64,000 bases of DNA from JABAAE01 sp036336715 (GTDB lineage: Bacteria > Planctomycetota > Planctomycetia > Pirellulales > Pirellulaceae). Each line of letters begins with the position of its first letter. The stretch's first letter is position 1. The stretch covers positions 8,752 to 72,751 of the forward strand of contig JAYZFP010000177.1 in the NCBI GenBank assembly GCA_036336715.1. The letters run 5' to 3'. The notes beneath the pieces are model-generated. The model made no database searches and was not told the DNA's origin. It saw nothing but the letters and a program-made list of their open reading frames with translations. Below, in pieces: positions 54,906 to 62,089 of the stretch. The translations under genes were made by a program, and so were the position numbers.

Positions 54906-56416
54906 CCCAGGCTCCCCCCGAGGAACCTGGCGCGGCCAAATCAGATTCCAGCACCCCTTCCAGCAGCGAACAGCAGTCCCCGGTCGAGCGGCCGATGACC
55001 CGGAAGGAAATGCGCAAGGAACGCAAACGTCTCCTGAAAGAGGAACGCAAACGGGCGAAAATTGCCAAAGCGGTTCTCCCCTTTCAATCCGACGCGGTTG
55101 AACTGGAATACCGAAAGGTCGCAGGCGGAGCGAGGTGGACCCTGTACGTTGCGATCCTCCTGATGTGTTCTGCTGTGGGCTGGGCCTATTGGGCCGAGGT
55201 CGACATCATCGTTGTCTCGCAGGGAGAACTGGTACCGGTCGATCCCCCTGTTGTGATTCAACCGGCTGTCAGCGCCCCGGTCAAATCCATCCGGGTTCGG
55301 CAGTTTGATCGCGTCGTCAAGGGACAGGTGCTCGTCGAACTCGACCCCACCTACTCCGATTCGGATGTGGAGCAACTCAGTAGTGACATTCGCAAGGCAA
55401 AAGCAAAAATCGAACGACTGAAAGCCGAATTGGACGACAAACCATTCGTGATCGCCCCCGACCTGCCCAAGGAAGATGTCGCCGATTACCAACGGGAATA
55501 CAGCAACTTCCTGATTCGAGAGACGGCCCACAATGCGAGGCTGGCCGAGTTTCTTTCAACCATCGAAAAATTGAAAATCAAACACGATGAGGACGAACGC
55601 CTGGAAGCCCAGTACACGGCCATGAAAGAGGATTACGTGGCACGGGAGCAGCGGGAAGTCGAGCTGGTCAAGCGAAGCTCCATCAACCGGATTCAACTGG
55701 AAGAAACCCGAATCCAGCTCAAACGGTACCATACCGAAGTCATTCGCATCCAGGGTCAACAGCGGCAGACGACCGCCGAACTGGCAACGGCTCGACGTTC
55801 GATGGACTCCTTTGTCGCCGAATGGAAAGCCACGGCAATCGCCGAGCAGATAGAGGCCCAGAAGGAACTCGACAAGAGCCGCCAGGCTCTCGACAAGGCC
55901 CGCTACAACCAGCAGAAATCGACCATCAGTGTTCCCACCAACCTCGACCACGAAGAGTTTTATGTGATCGAGATTGCCGAACGGACCATCGGCTCGATGG
56001 TCCAGGCTGGCGAACCGGTCATGCGACTGATGCCGATTGACGCCAAGCTGGAAGCCGAAGTCGAAATCCAGGGCAAGGATATCGGCCAACTCCATACCCA
56101 GTCCGATTTGCCGGTGCGGGTGAAACTGACCTCGTTTGAATACCAGAAATACGGTTTTCTCAATGGCAAAATCCGCACCATCTCCGAGGGAACGGTGCAA
56201 AAATCGGCAGGGGAAGGAAAGCCGGCTCTTTCGGTTTACAAGGCTCGCGTGACGCTCGATTTCGGAAATTCGCCCCGTTTCAAGAAGCCGAAAAAATTCA
56301 AACAGCTTCCCGGGATGACCGTTATCACCGATATCAATGTGGGTAAAAGGCGGGTCATCGACTATTTCCTTTATCCGTTTTTCAAACACCTCGACAGCTC
56401 GATCCGCGAACCGTAG
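54878..56416 (+). CDS. Type I secretion membrane-fusion protein, HlyD-like
   Basis: The predicted product is 512 aa. After a charged cytoplasmic N-terminus of about 80 residues (RKEMRKERKRLLKEERKRAK) one transmembrane helix (LYVAILLMCSAVGWAYW) leads to the periplasm. A lipoyl-like half (GELVPVDPPVVIQPAVSAPV) and a long coiled coil (about residues 170-345) follow, then the barrel (AGEPVMRLMPIDAKLEAEVEI) and the C-terminal PGMTVITDINVGKRRVIDYFL typical of HlyD. It bridges the HlyB-like ABC transporter and an outer-membrane TolC-type channel, which must be encoded elsewhere. It overlaps the transporter gene by 28 bp. Confidence 0.94.
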   Translation: MVSADGTGVAQAPPEEPGAAKSDSSTPSSSEQQSPVERPMTRKEMRKERKRLLKEERKRAKIAKAVLPFQSDAVELEYRKVAGGARWTLYVAILLMCSAVGWAYWAEVDIIVVSQGELVPVDPPVVIQPAVSAPVKSIRVRQFDRVVKGQVLVELDPTYSDSDVEQLSSDIRKAKAKIERLKAELDDKPFVIAPDLPKEDVADYQREYSNFLIRETAHNARLAEFLSTIEKLKIKHDEDERLEAQYTAMKEDYVAREQREVELVKRSSINRIQLEETRIQLKRYHTEVIRIQGQQRQTTAELATARRSMDSFVAEWKATAIAEQIEAQKELDKSRQALDKARYNQQKSTISVPTNLDHEEFYVIEIAERTIGSMVQAGEPVMRLMPIDAKLEAEVEIQGKDIGQLHTQSDLPVRVKLTSFEYQKYGFLNGKIRTISEGTVQKSAGEGKPALSVYKARVTLDFGNSPRFKKPKKFKQLPGMTVITDINVGKRRVIDYFLYPFFKHLDSSIREP

Positions 56417-56599
56417 CCAAAGCCGCACAGCGCAGGCGGATCGTCCATCAAACGCCTCATCCAGCGGCACGGTTTGCATCGCCGCCAAATCACTGCCGCA
56501 CGCAAACTCCCACCCTTGAGTCCCTCCAGGCATCCCGTACAAAACCGGAACCCGTTGAATTAAGATAGCGTTCGATTCAACTTCATCAGGACGGGTTTC

Positions 56600-58723
56600 A
56601 TGAAACGAACGCTTCCAGCCTTCTTCTGGCTTTTCTTTTCCCTGGTACCGCACCTGGCTTCCGCTGACGATCCCCAACTGATCCGTCAGGTCGCCGGGGC
56701 CGCCGGAATGAAAATCGATTCCCTCGCGGCGGTAGACGGCCTGCCAGGGTTCCATTCAAGCGGTCACTGGCTGCTGTTTCGTTTTGAGGGTGACAGGGTG
56801 GAATTGGATCGACAATATAATGTCGTTGAGGAGGTCCTGGGTCTGACGAAAGAGGGTTCCCAAGGCGTGGCACTGCTGCGGCAGGGGCCACACCGCTGGA
56901 ATGTGACTCGCCTCGATCCGAATGCGGTTGTGGGGGCCATTCGTTTTCGCCGTGCCTACAAACGGCGAACCGACGCACCAGCAATAGAAGTGCGCCCGCA
57001 ACAGGTGGCTTCCTTTCCGGCCTGTTTTGCCGAGCTTCCGGCATCCTGTGAAAAACTGCAATTCGAACCCCTCGCTTACAAGAACACGGTCGGCTACTGG
57101 GTCAATGCGGGGGAAAGTCCCCACTGGAACTACAAGGTCACCCAACCGCTGACCTGCAGGGTACGCATTCTGCAGGGGTGTGGTCGTGGACAGGGAGGCA
57201 GCCAGGTGACACTCGATTTCGGATCCACCTCGCTCGATTACAGGGTGCGTGAAACCGGACAGTTCCAGGCGTTTCGCTGGTTCGATGCAGGAGAAGTGGA
57301 ATTCAAATCGGCCCAGGAGGGGCAGGTGCGGATTGTGGTCAAAAAGCTTGCGAGGAATGCCGTAATGGATGTACGCGAAATCCGTCTTGAGCCTGTGCTT
57401 CCGGATCGCGGTCAGCAATCGCGGCCCAATGTGGTTATTTTTTACACGGACGACCAGGGAACTCTGGACCTGAATTGCTACGGTAGTCGCGATCTCCACA
57501 CACCCAATATGGATGGACTGGCCCACGAGGGAGTCCGCTTCACGCAGGCCTACGCCCACACGGTTTGCTGCCCCTCGAGGGCGATGCTGATGACTGGCAG
57601 GGTCCCGCAACGAAGTAACGTCAACAACTGGACCCAAGGGAACGCCAAAGGACGACCGGGACGCAACATGAACCTGGACGAAAAAACCATCGCGGAATAC
57701 CTCAAGGAAAATGGCTACCGCACCGCCCTGTTCGGAAAATGGCACCTCGGTGCCGCGACGACCCACGGTCCCACCCGGCAGGGCTTCGATGAGTTCTTTG
57801 GTCTCCGCGGCGGATTCATCGACAATTTCAACCACTTCTTTCTGCATGGAACGGGTTTCCACGATCTCTACGAAGGCACCGAGGAGGTTTTTCGCAAAGG
57901 CGAGTATTTCCCTGACCTTGTCACACAGCGGAGTCTCAAGTTCCTGGAATCGGCGGGTGACTCTCCCTTTTTTCTCTGCGTCCCCTTTAACATCCCCCAT
58001 TACCCCGAGCAGGCAGATCCCGTTTTCGCACAGCGTTATGCCAACCTGAAACAGCCTCGACAGAATTACGCCAAAATCGTGTCGACCACCGATGAACGGA
58101 TCGGCCAGGTGTTGCGAAAACTGGACGAACTGCGCTACCGGGAAAATACGATCGTGATCTTCATGAGCGACAACGGCCACTCTCCCGAAGACTATGCGAT
58201 CCAGCCAGACAACCATGCCAGCGGTCTGCCACCAGGGCACAAATACGGGGCTGGCGGTGGTGGTGGCAACACGGGAAAGTGGATCGGTGCCAAGGGAAGC
58301 TTCCTCGAAGGGGGCATCCGGGTACCGGCAATCATCAGCTTTCCCAAAAGGCTGCCCCGTGGAATTGTCCGCAATCAGCCGATCACCGCCTGCGACTGGC
58401 TTCCTACCATCATGGATCTATGCGGCGTTTCCATTCCGGGAAAAATGAAACTGGACGGCCAGTCACTGTTGCCAATCCTGCTGAAAAATGCTCCGACTCA
58501 TCATGAGGTGATGCATTGGCAATGGCAGAACCGCTGGGCAGTCCGCAAGGGGGGCTGGAAGCTGAGCGGCGGCTCCAACAAGGTATCCCTGCACTCCCTT
58601 GTCGGCGATCGCCCGGAAACGGTCGATTTCGCATCCGAAAAACCGGAACTGGTCAAGGAACTCCGTTCACTTCACGAGGCATGGCTGGCCGAGGTGATGC
58701 CCGGTCAGCGCTCCAACCGCTGA
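56600..58723 (+). CDS. Secreted sulfatase with N-terminal carbohydrate-binding-like region
   Basis: The predicted product is 707 aa with a signal peptide (FFWLFFSLVPHLASA-DD). The first 260 residues form beta-rich accessory domains; the second (VGYWVNAGESPHWNYKV, GGSQVTLDFGS) resembles sugar-binding modules found on planctomycete sulfatases. The sulfatase domain starts RPNVVIFYTDDQG. Cys323 in VCCPSRAMLMTGR is the residue expected to become formylglycine. GKWHLG, HYPEQ and SDNGHSPEDY complete the active site. It probably removes sulfate from algal or mucin-like polysaccharides. No formylglycine-generating enzyme is beside it. Confidence 0.93.
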   Translation: MKRTLPAFFWLFFSLVPHLASADDPQLIRQVAGAAGMKIDSLAAVDGLPGFHSSGHWLLFRFEGDRVELDRQYNVVEEVLGLTKEGSQGVALLRQGPHRWNVTRLDPNAVVGAIRFRRAYKRRTDAPAIEVRPQQVASFPACFAELPASCEKLQFEPLAYKNTVGYWVNAGESPHWNYKVTQPLTCRVRILQGCGRGQGGSQVTLDFGSTSLDYRVRETGQFQAFRWFDAGEVEFKSAQEGQVRIVVKKLARNAVMDVREIRLEPVLPDRGQQSRPNVVIFYTDDQGTLDLNCYGSRDLHTPNMDGLAHEGVRFTQAYAHTVCCPSRAMLMTGRVPQRSNVNNWTQGNAKGRPGRNMNLDEKTIAEYLKENGYRTALFGKWHLGAATTHGPTRQGFDEFFGLRGGFIDNFNHFFLHGTGFHDLYEGTEEVFRKGEYFPDLVTQRSLKFLESAGDSPFFLCVPFNIPHYPEQADPVFAQRYANLKQPRQNYAKIVSTTDERIGQVLRKLDELRYRENTIVIFMSDNGHSPEDYAIQPDNHASGLPPGHKYGAGGGGGNTGKWIGAKGSFLEGGIRVPAIISFPKRLPRGIVRNQPITACDWLPTIMDLCGVSIPGKMKLDGQSLLPILLKNAPTHHEVMHWQWQNRWAVRKGGWKLSGGSNKVSLHSLVGDRPETVDFASEKPELVKELRSLHEAWLAEVMPGQRSNR

Positions 58724-58778
58724 TCCCCCCACTGATCCCGTTTCGAGACCTTTGAGCGTGTTTCGACAAGCGGGCAAC

Positions 58779-59273
58779 TCAAACACCGGAACAGGGTAGC
58801 CCGGCAAGGGGAATCTCACTGCCCAGCCGTTCTTTTGGAACGTGGTGTTTGTCCAGCAGGGAGACCCATTCCTCTTCGAAACTGACTTTCAAGTGATGGT
58901 CTGCCTGAGTTTCGATAAAGCGGGTCACCTTGTCGACCGATGCATAACTCACTGTAAACATGCCAAAGTCGAGGTGCAGGGTTTCGGCGATATTCGCCTG
59001 CTGCATGGTTTCGCACCAATTCCCGATTCGCCCGATCAACTTTCCCATCCAATCCTGCAGAGAAAGCCGGGAGGTCTGCTCCATCAGCAGATGAACATGA
59101 TTGGATCCCGCACCAGCCGCCAGGATGTGGACCCCAACGCGCCGGCACCACTTCCGTATGCAGGCCACCAGCCGCCAATCCTCCAACCCGACAAGAAATC
59201 CCTGCAGGTCCTTTTCAAAAATAACGACGTGAAAAATCAATTTCTGGTTGACCATTTCCCTTTGTCCCATCAT
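58779..59273 (-). CDS. IS200-like (Y1) transposase gene, catalytic Tyr replaced by Phe
   Basis: The predicted product is 164 aa. It matches IS200-type transposases: FHVVIFEKD at the start, the HUH motif His59-Val-His61 (SNHVHLLMEQ), GKLIGRIGNW, and the C-terminal TVSYASVDKVTRFIETQADHH with SFEEEW. In active members the helix reads (V/L)xxYIxNQxxHH, and the Tyr forms the covalent DNA link. Here the position is Phe119, so the protein is probably catalytically dead or domesticated. There is no TnpB gene. ATG at 59273 is chosen; the frame runs further to a TTG at 59306. A perfect 35-bp palindrome lies 164 bp upstream. Confidence 0.82.
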   Translation of the reverse strand: MMGQREMVNQKLIFHVVIFEKDLQGFLVGLEDWRLVACIRKWCRRVGVHILAAGAGSNHVHLLMEQTSRLSLQDWMGKLIGRIGNWCETMQQANIAETLHLDFGMFTVSYASVDKVTRFIETQADHHLKVSFEEEWVSLLDKHHVPKERLGSEIPLAGLPCSGV

Positions 59274-59436
59274 GGTTCCGTGCGATCTTTCCAGGAGAAC
59301 CGGCAAGTCCTCCGGGCTTGTGCACTTAGTATCGATTCCTGACCGGACACGTCTGGTCAGGCAACAGCAAAAAACCTGTTTTTTTGCGATAGGGACTCAA
59401 GGAGTGGGCGCTTTCCGCAAAAACGAGACGGTACTT

Positions 59437-59471
59437 TCACGAGGGGGCCTTTTCAAAAGGCCCCCTCGTGA
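59437..59471. repeat. 35-bp perfect palindrome
   Basis: The 17-bp arms TCACGAGGGGGCCTTTT and AAAAGGCCCCCTCGTGA flank a single central C with no mismatch. The hairpin would be very stable. It has no T run after it, so it is not a standard terminator. It resembles the imperfect hairpins at ends of IS200-type elements or REP sequences, which fits the nearby transposase gene, but I saw no second copy in the window. Confidence 0.9.
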
Positions 59472-59573
59472 CAATTTGATTCCCCGAGGCCCGGGAGGAT
59501 GTGCGAAGCCCGCCTGGATTCCAACAGGGTGCGGTTCATTGGAAAATCCGTTGTACGTCCGGTTTGACGGGGT

Positions 59574-59599
59574 AGTCCGAATGGGCAGTCCGAATGGGC
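59574..59599. repeat. 13-bp tandem duplication
   Basis: The unit agtccgaatgggc occurs twice without mismatch, followed by a looser repeat of gcaatctga (59599-59618). It lies in non-coding DNA beside the palindrome. Confidence 0.8.
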
Positions 59600-59718
59600 A
59601 ATCTGACCCGGCAATCTGAAGGAACCCAGTCACCCGGTGGTGCCTTGAAATACCTCCCGGATCCTGGCGACTGCGTGGCCCGAACATCGCCCCTGCACCG
59701 GTTTCCGGGGAAGAAAAA

Positions 59719-60711
59719 TCACTTTTTCTTTGCCAGGCGGGTGATTCGCACCTGCCGGTCGTAATGTGCGGTAGCCACCTGGAGGCCATCCGGATGGACG
59801 TCCATATCCCTTGCCAGGTTGGGCAGCTTGAAACGGTGAAAGTCCTTCTCCGAACTCAAGTTCCAGAAAATCAGGAATCCTCCATCCCCACCTCCGCAAA
59901 CGCCGCAAAGGGTTTCTTCATTCAACCACGCCAACCGCCAGATGACTCCCCGTTTGATCCCGCTGGCCACCAATTTCTTTTCAAGCTTTCCCGTCTCAAG
60001 ATCAAAAAGCAGCACCAGCGGTTCATGAATGGCTCCGAAGGGATTGGATCCCTTGTAGGTTCCTCCCGCGGCAAGTTTCTTTTTTGCCGGGTTGATGGCC
60101 ATCCCCCGAACACCACCAAAATCAGTCTGCTGACCCTTGTGGTAAGTATGCAGCTCCGCCGCGTCAAATTCCTTTTTTGTTTTTCCGCTGGCAAGATCCG
60201 TTTCCAATACCCGCCCCATCAAGTCGCCACTGAACAGTGAACCCGAGTCAGGATGAAATGTAACGTTGTAGACGTGTCGTTGGTGCTGTTTGATTTCATG
60301 CACCGATTCACCGCCCGCTACGTCCCAGACCCGGACACAGTGATCGTTGCCACCGCTGGCGACATATTTTCCATCGGCTGAAATATCAACAGATCGGATC
60401 CATCCCTGGTGCGCCTGGTTCCTGCGGACCATCTTTCCCGAGTCGCCCTCGATCTCCCACCAGGTCAGGCTGCCTTCACAGCCGCCGCTGACCAGATGCC
60501 GCCCATCGGGAGAACAGGCGAGCCCCCGGACCCAGGTGTCGTGACCACCCTTGAAATCAACCCGTTTTCCATCCTCGAGGGAAAAACGTTCCACCAGGTT
60601 ATCTTCCGAACCGGTAAAAACGTAGCGCCCACGCGGATCAAAACGGCAGGCATTCAGTGGCGAATCGTGCTTCCACTGGGAGACAATGTGAGCTTGCTTG
60701 GGATCCAGCAT
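59719..60711 (-). CDS. WD40-repeat protein
   Basis: The predicted product is 330 aa, probably a seven-bladed beta-propeller. Clear WD repeats include HDTWVRGLACSPDGRHLVSGG, HQGWIRSVDISADGKYVASGG, HCVRVWDVAGG and HQRHVYNVTFHPDSGSLFSGD. No signal peptide is apparent. It lies downstream of a DUF1501 gene on the same strand (38 bp), in the order DUF1549/1553, DUF1501, WD40, a set that recurs in planctomycetes. It probably serves as a scaffold; partners are unknown. The ATG at 60711 follows GGAG. Confidence 0.92.
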   Translation of the reverse strand: MLDPKQAHIVSQWKHDSPLNACRFDPRGRYVFTGSEDNLVERFSLEDGKRVDFKGGHDTWVRGLACSPDGRHLVSGGCEGSLTWWEIEGDSGKMVRRNQAHQGWIRSVDISADGKYVASGGNDHCVRVWDVAGGESVHEIKQHQRHVYNVTFHPDSGSLFSGDLMGRVLETDLASGKTKKEFDAAELHTYHKGQQTDFGGVRGMAINPAKKKLAAGGTYKGSNPFGAIHEPLVLLFDLETGKLEKKLVASGIKRGVIWRLAWLNEETLCGVCGGGDGGFLIFWNLSSEKDFHRFKLPNLARDMDVHPDGLQVATAHYDRQVRITRLAKKK

Positions 60712-60749
60712 CAGCGGGCTCCAAAATAAAATGAAGATATTCCTCGACT

Positions 60750-62078
60750 TCAGGTCAGGATTTCATGCACTGGCTCGGTCGCCGGATCGGCAATCGGTAG
60801 CTGGCGTCCATCAATGTCAAAGGAATCGGTGGAGTCGACGTCTACCGCCTGAAGGTAGGTGTGAAACAGGTCCGCGTGATCGACCTGCCCGTCGGTGACC
60901 TCGGTCCCCTCGGCATTGGTTTGACCGTAGGCATGTCCACGGGCGACGGATCCGCCACCCATGCAGATCGACCAGGACTTGCCCCAATGATCCCGCCCGT
61001 AGTACTGGTTGATCCTCGGTGTCCGGCCAAATTCTGACAATACGACAATCAGCGTGCTTTCCAGCATGCCCCGCTCTGCGAGGTCGCTCACGAGATTGGA
61101 AAATGCCTGGTCGAATTCCCCCAGCTGCTCAATGTGAAAATTGAAATTTTCATTGTGCGTGTCGTAATTGGAGTGCGATACCTGTACATAGGAAATCCCT
61201 TTCTCCAGCATTCGCCTTGCAAGCACACAGTGTTGCCCAAGATCATGCTTGCCGTATCGCTCCAGGTCATCAGCGGGTTCTTTGGAGAGATCAAAGACAT
61301 CCCGTTTTTCCATCATCTGGAGAGCCTGTTCATAGGAATAGGTAAACGCTTCGGTCATCGCCGACCGCCGACGACTGAGAAACTTCTGGTTGATTTTTCG
61401 ACGAAACTCCTGACGGTCCCGATCTGCATTCTCGGTTACATTTTTCGGGCGAGTGGTATTCTGGGGGGGCTTGCCGTTGCCAAGACTGATGCTGGCGAAT
61501 CGGGGTCCCAGGTAAGCCGAATCGTTGTTCCGCCCACCTCCTCCTCCATTGGTAATCAGCACATGTCCCGGGAGCGGGTTTTCCAGGTTCGAAAGGGCCT
61601 TGGCCGCTACAGCCCCGAGGGCTGGATAGTTTCCGCCCGGCATCTGCTTTCGGCCATGAAACATCATGTAACGCCCCTTGCCATGATCGTTTTCACTGGT
61701 GTTCACTCCCCGGACCAGGCAAAGATGGTGCATTTGGCGAGCGGTCATGGGAAGCAGTTCACTGACGTGAATCCCGGTCACCGATGTCGGGATCGCACGA
61801 AACGGACCACCGGTTTTCGTTCCTGGCTTGGGGTCCCAGCTTTCAAGTTGGCTCAACCCGCCCGACATGTTGAAGACGATCACCCTTTTGCCCGCTTGAG
61901 CCAGGTGGTTACCCAGCAGTGGCGAAGAAAAAGCATTCACGCCCATCGCCATGCCTGCAACCCCCGCGCCTGCAGCAACCCCTGTGCCTGCAGCAATCCC
62001 CGCGCCTGCGGCAACCCCCAGGAATCGTCTCCTTTCCATTTGGTGTTCGTTGGAGTTACAGGCATATTCGGCTTTCAT
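60750..62078 (-). CDS. DUF1501 domain protein with repeat-built Tat signal
   Basis: The predicted product is 442 aa. The Tat motif MERRRFLG is followed by a hydrophobic core made of 6-residue repeats (AAGAGIAAGTGVAAGAGVAG) that come from three 18-bp DNA units. The DUF1501 body shows FNMSGGLSQLESWDPKPG, HGKGRYMMFHGRKQ, VVLSEFGRTPRINQ and GRDHWGKSWSICMGGG. Start at 62078 is supported by GAGGAG 6 nt upstream; it adds 13 residues before the Tat motif. It sits 11 bp downstream of the DUF1549/1553 gene and is co-transcribed with it. Confidence 0.93.
   Translation of the reverse strand: MKAEYACNSNEHQMERRRFLGVAAGAGIAAGTGVAAGAGVAGMAMGVNAFSSPLLGNHLAQAGKRVIVFNMSGGLSQLESWDPKPGTKTGGPFRAIPTSVTGIHVSELLPMTARQMHHLCLVRGVNTSENDHGKGRYMMFHGRKQMPGGNYPALGAVAAKALSNLENPLPGHVLITNGGGGGRNNDSAYLGPRFASISLGNGKPPQNTTRPKNVTENADRDRQEFRRKINQKFLSRRRSAMTEAFTYSYEQALQMMEKRDVFDLSKEPADDLERYGKHDLGQHCVLARRMLEKGISYVQVSHSNYDTHNENFNFHIEQLGEFDQAFSNLVSDLAERGMLESTLIVVLSEFGRTPRINQYYGRDHWGKSWSICMGGGSVARGHAYGQTNAEGTEVTDGQVDHADLFHTYLQAVDVDSTDSFDIDGRQLPIADPATEPVHEILT
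61960..62013. repeat. Three 18-bp repeats in a Tat signal region
   Basis: Three consecutive 18-bp units (for example acccccgcgcctgcagca and acccctgtgcctgcagca) differ at two or three positions and keep the reading frame. They encode the repeated Ala/Gly/Val hexapeptide of the Tat signal's hydrophobic core. Confidence 0.8.
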
Positions 62079-62089
62079 CAGTTTCTCCT

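Larger units (their letters stand above)
59274..59718. other. Intergenic region with palindrome and short tandem repeat
   Basis: This stretch lies between the transposase start and the WD40 gene end. It holds a long palindrome (59437-59471) and a 13-bp duplication (59574-59599). No gene is supported. If the transposase is mobile, its left end could be here. Confidence 0.6.

Noticed and set aside
56756..58240. 494-aa minus-strand ORF opposite the sulfatase
   Set aside because: Antisense to the sulfatase active-site region; no motif or signal.
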